A stretch of DNA of 64,000 nucleotides from Paulinella micropora (Eukaryota > Cercozoa > Imbricatea > Euglyphida > Paulinellidae): positions 27,950 through 91,949 of the forward strand of contig WBZZ01005955.1 in the NCBI GenBank assembly GCA_019918135.1, given 5' to 3'. How positions within the stretch are numbered: the first letter of the stretch is position 1; each line of letters opens with the position of its first letter. The translations under genes were made by a program, and so were the position numbers. Positions 19,060 through 29,500 of the stretch are shown here, piece by piece. The notes below the pieces were generated by a model. It saw only the letters and a list, made by a program, of their open reading frames with translations, did no database searches and was not told the DNA's origin.

Positions 19060-19350
19060 GGGTACCCCTTCCTGCTCTCCCCGGGGGGTACCCCCCCTCC
19101 TGCCCCCCTTCCCTCCCCCGGGGAGGGGGAGAGACCGGCAGAGGAGAGTGAGGAGGGGAGGGGACCCCCCCCGGGGGGATCCTTTCCCGGGTGGGGGTAG
19201 AGGGGCAGGGGGGGTACTCCCCCGGGGGGGGGCAGGGGGGGTACCCCCGGGGGGCAGGGGGGTACCCCCGGGGGGCAGGGGGGGTACCCCGGGGGGGCAG
19301 GGGTACCCCCGGGGGGGCAGGGGGGTACCCCCGGGGGGTACCCCCCCTGG
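19060..19350. repeat. G-rich array of GGTACC-centred repeats
   Basis: About nine imperfect copies of GGGGGGTACCCCCGGGGGGCA, each centred on the palindrome GGTACC, are spaced 18-25 bases apart. The array lies between the divergent starts of the 18,955 and 19,365 genes, so it could hold shared control sites; it could also be coding for a Pro/Gly-rich tail. G-run lengths vary from copy to copy. Confidence 0.75.
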
Positions 19351-19364
19351 CTACAGTAACGAAG

Positions 19365-20234
19365 ATGACTTCCCCGAACCCCGCCCCGTCGGAGGACACC
19401 AACGAGCCGTACATGGAGAGTAAACAGGCGTCGTCTTCCTCTTCAGCGACCCCTTTCTACCTGAACAATCAGACCAACAGCGCCCGGCCCGATGCCCGCA
19501 CCACCACTGGCGGCCCCAAGATCGGGTGGCTGAAGGAAGAGCTGCGCCGCGCCTACCGCGACAGGGGGGACCTGCTGGCGGGGCAGTACCTAGACTTTGT
19601 CGAGGGGCTCACACTGGTCGCGCCCGCCCGGTCGAGGCAGGCTACGCACGCCACCCTGGCTTCCAACTGGTGGTACCACCAGACACGCGAGCAGGCGCTC
19701 GGGCCAGGCAGGCCCCTGAGCTTGTGGGCGTTCTTTGCGTGCCAGCCGGGTGTCTACAGCTGTTGGGACGCGATGGATCCAGTGCTGCGCAACGCCGTGC
19801 GGCAGAGCGAACGGGATGTGCAAGATGCGCGCACCACCACGACCCCCCGGCTGCTGCGCTTCCCGCTACTGCTGTGGTTCGAGGAAGCCAAGAGCAGGTT
19901 CCAGGCACTGGTTTTGTACCGCCTGTACTGCACCTCGTCCGCGTTCGCGCTCACTGGCCAGCTGTACCGGCAGGTCACCGCTGAATTAGCCAGGCAGCGC
20001 CAGGTAGCGCTGGACTGGTTCGCGGAGTGCGTCCTGGCGACCGCCCGGGCGCCTGTCCCAGACACCACGACGGCCCCGGCCGAGGAGGCAATCGTCTACG
20101 ACGACGACCTCGACTTTTTCCCCGCGCCCGGCCAGAGGGTCTACGTCTGCCTGCGCGCCTTCTCCCGGCGGTACACGTACGCGCTGACGTTCGGCCCGTA
20201 CCCGGCCGGCCCCACCCTGGCGACGCCGGCGTAG
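19365..20234 (+). CDS. Unrecognised protein, 289 residues
   Basis: ATG at 19365, the first after the G-rich repeats, follows GAAG. The product starts with a Ser/Thr/Pro-rich, probably disordered stretch of about 45 residues and then a helical domain with many Trp, Tyr and Leu (WWYHQTREQALG, LSLWAFFACQPG). It ends with a beta-like region rich in Tyr. No signal peptide or membrane helix is evident. Stop is TAG. The following same-strand gene begins 205 bases later. Function unknown. Confidence 0.65.
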   Translation: MTSPNPAPSEDTNEPYMESKQASSSSSATPFYLNNQTNSARPDARTTTGGPKIGWLKEELRRAYRDRGDLLAGQYLDFVEGLTLVAPARSRQATHATLASNWWYHQTREQALGPGRPLSLWAFFACQPGVYSCWDAMDPVLRNAVRQSERDVQDARTTTTPRLLRFPLLLWFEEAKSRFQALVLYRLYCTSSAFALTGQLYRQVTAELARQRQVALDWFAECVLATARAPVPDTTTAPAEEAIVYDDDLDFFPAPGQRVYVCLRAFSRRYTYALTFGPYPAGPTLATPA

Positions 20235-20439
20235 CTGGCCACCCCCCCTGGCCGGCCGGGGGAGGCAGGAGGGAGGGGGCGCCGTTCGTTCCTCCCCCCC
20301 GCCCGCCACTCGTCCGGGCCCGCCCGGGGTGCGCCACGGGGCGCGGGAGAGGGAGGGGGAGGAGGGAGTGGCGCCGGCCGGCGCCCGTCGGTGGCGTGTA
20401 CCACCCTGCAAAACGCAGGGCGGCACCCCGACCTAGGAC

Positions 20440-21309
20440 ATGGACGGCACGGGCTGGACGTACGACGGCGAGGGCGCGCTGGACTATGACTGCGGGGAAG
20501 TGACTATCTCGTGCTTAGCACAGGCCAAGGCCGACCGGGACACGGGGGGCTTGCACCGGGGCCAGCTCTACCCCGGGGACCACAAGATCCAGCTGCGCCC
20601 CTGTGACCTGGCCATCGCCAAGGCCGACGACCTGCTGGACCTGGTAGGCGAGCTACCGCTCGTCACTAACTGCGCCACCCACTGGGAGATCCACGAGCCG
20701 CTCCGGCTGCACCCGGGGAAGGCGGCCGAGGACAGGGAAAGACCCCTGGAGTGGCGGGTGCTGGGCGTCTGCGGGGAGGACAGCGAGCCGGGGGGGCGCC
20801 CGGGCAAGCCGCTGCGCTTGCAGGTGCTGGGGGGCACGGACCTGCACCTGCCCCAGCTGGGCTCTGCCCCGCAGGCGCACTGGGCACACCGCAACATGTA
20901 CCTGCACGCACACCTGCCCTCTCGCCAGCAGCTAGCCGACCGCAAGGACGCTCCCGGGGAGCCCTCGCGCGTGCTGGTTACGCCCGACTACCTGGTCGCG
21001 GCGGCCGACCGGCTGCGGCTGGGGTACCTCGGCTCGCAGGCCGCCGGGGCGCCCCGGGCCCGGGACGACGCGGCGGTCTTCCGGGCCCAGCTGCAGGACT
21101 GGCGCCGGACCGATCCGCACTGGCAGGGCCTGCGCGGTGACCCACCCGCTCAGCTCGCAGCGCGCGCGGCGGACCTCTTTAGACTGGTACAGGAGGCGGC
21201 CCGAGAGTACTTGGAGCTGGCGGCCGAGCACGAGGCGCGCAACCAGTTCGTCGGCCGGTGCATCCGGGCGGCGCCCCTGGGCGAAAAGACTAGGGTCCTC
21301 CTGACGTAG
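20440..21309 (+). CDS. Unrecognised protein, 289 residues
   Basis: ATG at 20440 in an ACC-rich context. The product is mixed alpha/beta, without signal peptide or membrane helix, with His- and Asp-rich loops (DLHLPQLG, RNMYLHAHLPS) and a C-terminal helical region. It has no frame breaks. AATAAA follows at 21406. It has the same length as the upstream neighbour, but I see no sequence similarity between them. Function unknown. Confidence 0.65.
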   Translation: MDGTGWTYDGEGALDYDCGEVTISCLAQAKADRDTGGLHRGQLYPGDHKIQLRPCDLAIAKADDLLDLVGELPLVTNCATHWEIHEPLRLHPGKAAEDRERPLEWRVLGVCGEDSEPGGRPGKPLRLQVLGGTDLHLPQLGSAPQAHWAHRNMYLHAHLPSRQQLADRKDAPGEPSRVLVTPDYLVAAADRLRLGYLGSQAAGAPRARDDAAVFRAQLQDWRRTDPHWQGLRGDPPAQLAARAADLFRLVQEAAREYLELAAEHEARNQFVGRCIRAAPLGEKTRVLLT

Positions 21310-21390
21310 GGTAGTGCCGGTCGCGGCGGGACAGGGAAGGGCCGCCCCTTTCCCCCCGGAGTGGAGGTCGCGGCGTGTGGGTCAAGCAGT

Positions 21391-21396
21391 TTTATT
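21391..21396 (-). terminator. Poly(A) signal of minus-strand gene
   Basis: AATAAA on the minus strand lies about 85 bases past the stop at 21,480. Confidence 0.65.
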
Positions 21397-21405
21397 CCTG
21401 GAGGC

Positions 21406-21411
21406 AATAAA
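21406..21411 (+). terminator. Poly(A) signal of plus-strand gene
   Basis: AATAAA lies about 95 bases after the stop at 21,309. With the minus-strand signal ten bases away, it forms a compact convergent 3' end. Confidence 0.65.
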
Positions 21412-21479
21412 CATAAATGTAATTATAGGGCCTTGAACCGGGCCCCGAACTTTCGCGGGTGCTTTAGTAGTCGTGCCGG

Positions 21480-23980
21480 CTAGGGGCGTGGGGGTAAGAG
21501 TTGTACACAGTCGCAAAACGCTAGGCCGGCCAGCTGCGTGGGTAGCCGCGCCTCGGTCCGGAGACCACCCAGCACCTCGGCCGCCCACCGCAAACAGTTG
21601 TGGTAGGCTAGGTAGCTAGCCTCCCCCTGCGGGCCAAACAGGCTGGCGGAGTCTGCCGAGACCCTCTTGGCTCGGAACTCCGCCTGTAACACAGCTCGGT
21701 CGGGGAACGACGCCTTGTGTCCGCTGGCTACCTGGCTAACATACTGCCGGGCCAGCGGGTTGAGCAGGTTGCGCCGGGCCCGGCTCACGTGCGGGGAACA
21801 CAAGGGAAGCAAAGACAGCCGCCGCTCTCGCCACCGGCACTCCCTCTCAAGGAAGCCCCCGTGGTCGGCCCGGTAGTTGTCCTCGGTGACGGCCAGGAGG
21901 GACATCCACTCCGGTGGCTCCTCCAGGTATTGCACGAGCAGGACTCGGGGCCGGTCTGCGCGGGCCGGGGCGGCGGCCAGCACCCGGTAGTGACGTAGGG
22001 GCTGGGACGGCGAGGAGGCCACGGGGCAATACAGCGCACAGGCCAGTACGGCATTGGCTACTACCCCCTCGTCGTCTGCCGGCTTTGCGTGCTGCAGGCA
22101 GTACTGCAGCAGGGACTGGAGCGCCCCCCCTTCCTCCTCAGCGGGCGGTGGCTCAGCGGCCCACGCTTCCGCCGACTGGCACGCCCGCCGGTACGTTGCG
22201 TAGCGCGCCGGGTCATTGGCAAAGACAGTTCTGAACAGGCCCGGATGCAGGCCGCGGAACACTTCGGCGGAGCTGTCCTGGATCACGTAGCGCGCGTCCA
22301 CGACTTCAGGGAGTTGTAGCTGGTAGGGATGAGGATAAGCGGCAGCGGATGCGTACAGCTCACCCAGCTGCTGCTGCAGCTCCATCCGGTGTGCATCGAG
22401 GTTGAGCAAGACATGGGGGGGAGCTGCGCCGGCCTGGGAGCGCAGCACTAGGTGCGCCACGTGCAGGGCCGGGTAGATGCCCCCCAGCGCGTACTGGCCC
22501 CCGAACTTAGCCCCTGCCTCACGTACCAGGACCGCGCGCAGCGGAGGCTCGATGGACAGCGAGGGCGACCCCGTGCGGACGGCGGTGGCTCCGCGCCACT
22601 GTTGGTAGTAGTCGACGGAGGGCTGCCCCGCTGGCTCCTGCCCGTGTGCGCACCCTCCCGCCCTCTCCTCCCTTCCTCGTCCTGCTCCTCTTCGTCGTCC
22701 TCCTCGTCGTCTCTCGTCTCCCGCTGCTCTGCTACATCCAGTCCCGCGCTGTTCGACCGTGGTAGGCCCCTTGCAGCAGCGCCAGGAAGTCCTCCCCGGG
22801 CAGGAACGCCGACATCTCTCCCTCCGGCTTGGTCGCTTCAGCTGCGACCGCCGCCGCGAAATCCGCTGGCCCGTCACGGATGAGAGATAGTATGGTAGCG
22901 CTGCTGCACGCCATGGTCTGCTCCAGCGCCCAGGCCGTGATCAGTGCGCCCAGCCGCTTGACGTCGTCACTCGGAGCGATCCGCCCGTAGCCTGCTGCTG
23001 CTGGCGCATCTCCTTGAGCTCCTGTCGACCCGTCGTATTCCCGCTTCCAAGCAGTCCCCAGATCTGTCCGCGGTGGTAGGGCCGCCACGAACAGCTTAGC
23101 CACCTCTCGGTGTATGCCTTGGCCTGGCGCAGAAGTCGGCTCGCTCTGGTTTGCCTGCGTGGGTGAAGGAGGTTATGCGCGATAGACACTAGGTCATAAT
23201 AAAGGAGCGCCGAGGCCAGTGCGTCGGGGATGATCTGCGCGTAGGAAACTACTCCTGACCCTCGGCAGACAATCCTGTCGTCGGCGTTCGCGTAATCTTG
23301 GATAGAACACAGGGGTGTCCGCCGTCCTCCTCATTGGTTTCCTCCGCCGAAGAAGTATCGTCTTCTTCGCTGCCCTTTTCGTCTCGTCCTGCTCGTTGCC
23401 TGCCTCTGCTTCTTCATCTTCCTCTTCCTCTTGGTCATCTTCTGCTGCGCCACCGTTTTCTGCCCCGGCGCTCCATCTACGAGTCCAGCGGGAGCAGTAG
23501 TGCTTCCCCTTCTGCAATCGCATCAAGCAGCCTCCAGCCCCGACTTGTACTGTTCCCCACGGCTCGTCTTGCACTGCAGGCAGCTGTCCGCTGTCGCGTG
23601 CCACAGGAGAAAATGGCTGTTGGTCAAAGCTAGCGAGTCTGGCAGTGGGTTTCTCATTTGCCACCTGTGCTGCAGCTGAAGCCAAGTACTTGTGTTGACG
23701 ACCGCCGCGCGAACTTGCTCCAGGCTTCAGCAGGTATGGCCTGCAGAGTTTCAGGCCATTGCAAAGCTTAACTCTGCCACCATCGTACTATCTTGAAGGG
23801 CCGAGAATGGGATACGGCATGGTCAGCATTTTCAGACTCGTTAGTGAGCTCGAAGACTGGTTGATTCGGGTATAAGCGTTCACGGCAGCCTGGCCCCGCG
23901 ATGGCCCGCAGCAGAGCTAGCGTCAGCGTAATACCTGCTGCTGCATCTCTACCTCTGGTCCGCGGCGAGCTGGGGTGCAC
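21480..23980 (-). CDS. Unrecognised multi-frame gene, perhaps spliced
   Basis: Protein-like sequence passes through several minus frames: 23,980-23,790, then 23,790-23,300 (LCRPYLLKPGASSRGG, then an Asp/Glu/Lys-rich linker), 23,300-23,110 (DDRIVCRGSGVVSYAQ), 23,110-22,735 (DVKRLGALITAWALEQ) and 22,680-21,480 (VDYYQQWRG to the stop). The last change, near 22,735-22,650, falls in an acidic/basic low-complexity stretch and has GT and AG candidates. The others have no clear introns. The C-terminal part of about 400 residues is the best-preserved unit. I do not recognise the family, and the start is uncertain. Confidence 0.45.
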
Positions 23981-24471
23981 CCACGGCGTCGCACACTCCC
24001 CGGGAAGCGGTCGCCCTACGACCGTTGGACCCGGCTAACGACGCCTGGCCGCGAGCCGCTTGGGACGAGCCTGTGTCGTCCTGCGCCGGCGCTGGGGAGC
24101 CTGCTGGGGGGGACGCGCTGTGCACTCGTGGCTCTGAGCACCCAGCGGCCAAGGGCTGTCGCACCGAACGCCTTGGGCCGCGCTCTGCGGGAGGCATGCT
24201 GGTTGGTGGCCATTGCTCGGGCCCACGGCTAGGTGGAGCGCAGTGGCTTCTTTCTTTGACGGATTACCAGCGTGTGCACCAAGCGAGGGGGTACCGACAC
24301 AGACCGGCGGGGCGGAAGGAGGAAGGGGGGGGAGAAAAGGGGTGTGGAGAGGGGGGCGCAGCGAGGAGGGGTTGCTGGCGGGGAGGCAGCGAGGGAGCGC
24401 GTCGCGTCGGGATGTCCACGGGTTCCCGCGACCATTGCCCCTCCCCCCTGGCGCCGCCCCCCCCGCCTGGC
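23981..24471. other. Spacer with purine-rich stretch
   Basis: The left half may belong to the 5' part of the upstream gene. The right half is a GGAAGGGGGG-type purine-rich stretch after the stop of the zinc-cluster gene. No gene is assigned. Confidence 0.35.
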
Positions 24472-25203
24472 CTACACGGGCGGCCCCAAGGCAAGGCGGA
24501 CCAGCTCGCGCGCCGACAGCCAGCCCAGCAGGTGCTGGTGCAGCCAGCGGGGCAGGTTCTGTGCGAGGTCCCCGGCCTCTGGGCAGACGCTCCTCGCCCC
24601 CGCCTCCGGCCCGGCCGTCGCGGCCAAGCACAGCAGCAGGTAACCCCAGACCCACGCCGCCGAAGGGCACGGGCGCAGTTCTTGCAGCAACGCGGCGAAG
24701 CGCTGTAGGCCCGGCGACGGGCCCGGGGGCAGCCGCTCGTGCCACAGCGCCAGGACCAGACCCCAATCCCGCGCCCGCCAGAGCCTTTCGACGGACCAGG
24801 CGCGGTCGGCCCCGGGCAGCGACCGGGCGGCTGGCCCGGCCCCGCCCACGCGGACGGCCGGGGCCGGCTGCAGGGGGGCCTGCGCCAGCCAGCGTGGGCC
24901 GCGCTGGTGCAGGCGTGAGCCCCCCTGGTGCAGGTCATCGGCGGACGCCTCCAGCCCGTGCGCGGGGGGGGCCTGCCCCGTGAGCGGGCACCAGCCCCCG
25001 TGGCGGCCGCACTGCTCCGGGGCGCAGAGATGTAGGCGGCCGGACGCTGCGCACGCCGCCAGGGCCGACCCGGGCCGTAAGCGCAGCCAATGGCAACTCT
25101 GGTCACAGCGGTGGACCACCACGTCCGCCGCGCCCGCCGTGACCGCCTGGCTGCGCCACGCTTCGCTGAGCTGCAGGTCCTCGTCGTGGGGATCCCAGTG
25201 CAT
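24472..25203 (-). CDS. Zinc-cluster protein with UL92-like pattern
   Basis: ATG at 25203 gives 243 residues. About 30 residues in comes a Cys/His cluster: HRCDQSCHW, a spacer, CAASGRLHLC, a spacer, then C and WCPLTG. H-x-C...C...SG-x-x-H-x-C...C...C-x-x-TG is the layout of the herpesvirus UL92 family and of small zinc proteins of other large DNA viruses, where such proteins take part in late transcription. The C-terminal half is helical with WGYLLLCLAA. It starts divergently from the 25,474 gene across 270 bases that include a very long G run. Placement as UL92-like is by pattern only. Confidence 0.5.
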   Translation of the reverse strand: MHWDPHDEDLQLSEAWRSQAVTAGAADVVVHRCDQSCHWLRLRPGSALAACAASGRLHLCAPEQCGRHGGWCPLTGQAPPAHGLEASADDLHQGGSRLHQRGPRWLAQAPLQPAPAVRVGGAGPAARSLPGADRAWSVERLWRARDWGLVLALWHERLPPGPSPGLQRFAALLQELRPCPSAAWVWGYLLLCLAATAGPEAGARSVCPEAGDLAQNLPRWLHQHLLGWLSARELVRLALGPPV

Positions 25204-25473
25204 CCTCGGCAAGCTGGCTGGGCAGGAAGAAGGGAGACGCGAGGGGGGGGGGGGGGGGAGAAGAAACGGAAAAGGCCGACGCCCCGCGCCCCTTTGTCTC
25301 CCCCCCCTCCCCCTCCCCTCGCTCTTTCCCCTCCCTGCTCTCCTCACTCGCTTCACTCCCTCCCCCGACGGCCGGGGAGGAACGGGTTGGTAACACCCAG
25401 GGGGGCGCCTAGGTTTGTGCTGTATACCCAAACACAACAGAACTCGCCAGGACGCACGAGGCCGAGCCAGCGA
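25204..25473. other. Divergent promoter region with long G run
   Basis: Contains an uninterrupted G run of about 17 near 25,245, then C-rich tracts and CACTCGCTTCACTC. It probably carries both promoters. Confidence 0.45.
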
Positions 25474-26586
25474 ATGCAGTCCAAGAAAAAGGGCAAGAGC
25501 AGCGCGCCCGCGCCGAAGAAGACAAAGGAATTGCCAGGAGACCTCCAGCAGTTAGAGGCAGCCCTAAAGGAGGCATTCGAAAAGGCCCACAACACATGGA
25601 AAACTAATAACATAGACGAAAAGAAAAAAGGGGATTACAATGGACGAGCAGGGGCATTCCTCATCTGGCTATGTAACCAACGTGACAAAAGAGAGTTGAC
25701 AGGGGCCGTGATGTCCTTGCTGGCATACCTACGGGGGAAAGACTTCGCTCGTCCGCTACAACTACCCCAGCAAGATTGGGCAGCAATCACCGGGGCGGGT
25801 GGTACGCGTTACAATGGAATGATCAAGACATTGGTGCAAAGCGTGGACGGCGCTGGGAGCGAAGGCGACGAAGCCAAGGGAGGCAGTGGCGACGAGGAAG
25901 AAGATGGAGACGAGCCAGAGGAGGAAAAAGCGGATAACGATGCCGCGGGGGCGCCGGGGGCGGAGACGAAGACGAGGAAAAAGAAGAGGAAGACGCTGCC
26001 CGGGAGATCACTGAGGGCCAACACGGCCCGGAAAACGACGTCCCAGAAAACGACGTCCAGAAAACGACGGCCCTCCGATTGCGACTGGCCTCCAGGAGCA
26101 AGGGGCCCGGCGGCACCGAAGAAAGAACCGCCGACGGACATAGACGCGTTAGCAGAAGCCTTAGAAAAAGCCTTGAAAGCAGCCTTTGCAGCACAGCCAG
26201 CTAAGACAGAGGGTAAGCAAAAACGTGAACTTGAGAAGAAGCAAAAGGGGTACCTAAGCCAAGCAGGACAGCTCCTCCACTTCTTGTGCAAACAGGAAGG
26301 AGCAGAGGTAGAGAAGGCAGTGGACTCCTTGCTAGTATACCTACGGGGGGACGACTTCTCGCAGAAGCTACAACTAGACAAGGCAGCTTGGGAGGCAATC
26401 ACCGGCGTGGGTTCCCCTCGATACAAGGTGATGGTCAAGACAGTGGTGGCGGCCGCTGGGGGCGAGGAGAAGTCGGCACCGTCCTCCTCACGTGTCCGCA
26501 GACCAGAGGAAATGCCCCGCTTAGAAGACGACGCACCAGACGGGAACTCCAATTGTGTCAGTTGCCGTGCCCGGCTCCCGTGTTGA
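25474..26586 (+). CDS. Protein with a duplicated ~100-residue domain
   Basis: ATG at 25474 gives 370 residues. Two copies of one domain lie at about residues 18-125 and 230-335. Each has a helix with LAEALEKAL or LEAALKEAF, a Lys-rich loop, then LLAYLRGKDF or LLVYLRGDDF, LQL, a Trp and AITG-x-G-x-x-RY. Between them is an acidic then Lys/Arg-rich linker like a nuclear-targeting tail. A third, more distant copy begins in another frame just downstream (26,560-26,860), so the stop at 26584 may be a frame break and the gene may continue to 30,971. Codon use is less GC-extreme than in neighbours. Family unknown. Confidence 0.6.
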   Translation: MQSKKKGKSSAPAPKKTKELPGDLQQLEAALKEAFEKAHNTWKTNNIDEKKKGDYNGRAGAFLIWLCNQRDKRELTGAVMSLLAYLRGKDFARPLQLPQQDWAAITGAGGTRYNGMIKTLVQSVDGAGSEGDEAKGGSGDEEEDGDEPEEEKADNDAAGAPGAETKTRKKKRKTLPGRSLRANTARKTTSQKTTSRKRRPSDCDWPPGARGPAAPKKEPPTDIDALAEALEKALKAAFAAQPAKTEGKQKRELEKKQKGYLSQAGQLLHFLCKQEGAEVEKAVDSLLVYLRGDDFSQKLQLDKAAWEAITGVGSPRYKVMVKTVVAAAGGEEKSAPSSSRVRRPEEMPRLEDDAPDGNSNCVSCRARLPC

Positions 26587-29500
26587 GGAAGACGCCGAGC
26601 GCCTCAAGACGGCCTGGACTAGACTCGTACAGGAAAGAAAGGTGACAGGACCTGTCCCCGACAGACTGAAGGCAGTGTTCGATTACTCCTCCAAAGATGC
26701 AACCAAGAGGGCGGCGGCGGAGTCTCTGCAACAGTTGCTGCGGATCTGGCTGCAGAAAGGCGCCGTCGAACTACTTAAGCTCTCGGATGAAGCCGTGGCC
26801 CAGCTGGCGCTGGTTACCAGAACGAAGCTAGGAGAAGCGATCCAGGGGCTGCGGGATAAGCAGCCGGAAGGAAAAGAACGACAACCAACACCTGCAGCCC
26901 CTCACCGAACACTGTGGCCACCCGGAGTAGAACGGGGGTGACCAATCCCTTGGCGACCGGCACGCCGGTGGAGACCGGTCTCTTGGCGGCGGCGAACGGC
27001 ACGCCGGCGGAGACCAGTCTCTCGACGGGGACCAATCCCTTGGCGGCGGCGAACGGCACGCCGGCGGAGACCAGTCTCTCGACGGGGACCAATCCCTTGG
27101 CGACCGGCACGCCGGCGGAGACCAGTCTCTCGACGGGACCAATCCCTTGGCGACCGGCACGCCGGCGGAGACCAGTCTCTCGACGGGGACCAATCCCTTG
27201 GCGACCGGCACGCCGGCGGAGACCAGTCTCTCGACGGGGACCAATCCCTTGGCGACCGGCACGCCGGTGGAGACCGGTCTCTTGGCGGCGGCGAACGGCA
27301 CGCCGGCGGAGACCAGTCTCTCGACGGGGACCAATCCCTTGGCGATTGGCACGCCGGTGGAGACCGGTCTCTTGGCGGCGGCGAACGGCACGCCGGCGGA
27401 GACCAGTCTCTCGACGGGGACCAATCCCTTGGCGGCGGCGACCAGTTCGGGGGTGGCCAATCCCTCGGCGGCGGCGACCAACACGACGACGGCGACCAGT
27501 TCGGGGGTGACCAATCCCTCGGGACGGGTGCCGGTGCCTCGGGGACGGCGGCCGATCCTCGGGGACGGCGTGCCGGTGCCTCGGGGACGGCGGCCGATCC
27601 CTCGGGGACGGCGACCAATCCCTCGGGGACGGCGACCAATCCCTCGGGGACGGCGACCAATCCCTCGACGGAGACTAAGCCTTTGACGGCGACTAAGCCT
27701 TTGACGGCGACCGGTACGACGGTGGAGACCAATCCCTCGGTGACGATGGCCGGCCGCCGGCCGGCGGTTGTGGCGGCAACAGACACAGCGACCGTCACAA
27801 AGTCGGCGCTGGACTCGGACTCGGCAGGGGCTTTTCTAACACAGGCCCATCGGCTTGGCCAACGACTGCTTGACGTGATCAACAACTGGGGCGGAGAACT
27901 GAGCTCCGTCTTGGCCCTGCTGAGCATTAGCAAGCTTCCGCAGAAAGATACAGCCTGGGAAAGGAAGGTGCGGGTGCTAGTGTTCGGGAGGCAGGTCGAC
28001 TTGCCAGGAGCAACAGCTACAGACGTGCGACTGCGCCCTCTCAGCGAAGGCTGCTTTATGGTACCAACAGGGCGGAAGTTGAAGGTATATGAGCTTGCTG
28101 GCGCGGGTACACTTGGACATGCTCTGCAGCCTATCTACTGGCTGATTAATGTCTTCACTTTGCTGACGAAGGCCCAGCGGGGAGAGCTAGTGGCTACACT
28201 GATGACTGCTTTACAGGAACAGCACGCAGTGGCTCAGACTGTACGTTTACTGTCAGATCAAGAAGTTTCGAGTTGTTTCTCCCTTTTCCCAAGCTTCAGT
28301 GCTCTGGATAAGGAGACCAAAGATTACACCAAACAACTCATGTACCAGTGCGGCTACTGCAGAGATGGTAAGGGTGAGATCAAAGGGGCACTCGATCAAA
28401 CACGCTGGAACGAGTACCTGTACACGCTGCGGTCGGCGATAGAAAAGTTCAAGCCGAAACTCACGAAAGGAAAAAAAGCCACTGAGTGGGAAAAAGCCAG
28501 GTCCAATCTGCTGAATTCGCTGCTGCCTAGCCCGATTATGCCTGTCGTGAAGACCACGGCGGCTGCCCTGGATGCGGCGGTGCAAGCCGAGCAGCTGCTG
28601 CGGAAGGCGCAGGATGCGGAGGCCGTGCGGAAGGCGGAGGCCAAGCGGCTGCGGCAGGAGGAGGAGCAGAAGCGAAGGGCGCAGGAGGAGCGGCTGCGGC
28701 AGGAGGAGCAGAAGCGAAGGGCGCAGGAGGAGCGGCTGCGGCAGGAGGAGGAGCAGAAGCGAAGGGCGCAGGAGGAGCGGCTGCGGCAGGAGGAGCAGAA
28801 GCGAAGGGCGCAGGAGGAGCGGGCGCGGAGGAGGAGCAGAAGCGAAGGGCGGCAGGAGGAGCGGCTGCGGCAGGAGGAGCAGAAGCGAAGGGCGCAGGAG
28901 GAGCGGCTGCGGCAGGAGGAGCAGAAGCGAAGGGCGCAGGAGGAGCGGCTGCGGCAGGAGGAGCAGAAGCGAAGGGCGCAGGAGGAGCGGCTGCGGCAGG
29001 AGGAGCAGAGCGAAGGCGCAGGAGGAGGCCGGGCGAACGGAGGAGGAAGAGCAGAAGCGCAGAGAGCAGGAGGCGGCGGCGGCCGAGCGGCTGCGGCAGG
29101 AGGAGCAGCTGCGGCTGCAGCGGGAGGAGGAGCGGCTGCGGCAGGAGGAGCAGAAGCGAAGGGCGCAGGAGGAGCAGCTGCGGCTGCAGCGGGAGGAGGA
29201 GCGGACGCGGCAGGAGGCCGTGCGGCGCCGGGAGACCAAGCGAGTGCAGGACGGGGACGCCGAGCTACCGCCGGAGGAGGTGCGTGACGGGGACGCCGAG
29301 CTACCGCCGGAGGAGGTGCGTGACGGGGACGCCGAGCTACCGCCGGAGGAGGTGCGTGACGGGGACGCCGAGCTACCGCCGGAGGAGGATCTACCGCCAC
29401 AGGAGGTGCGTGACGGGGACGCCGAGCAGGAAGACGGGCTACCGCCGGAGGTGCGTGACGGGGACGCCAAGCAACCGACGGAACCGACGGAGGGGGCGGT

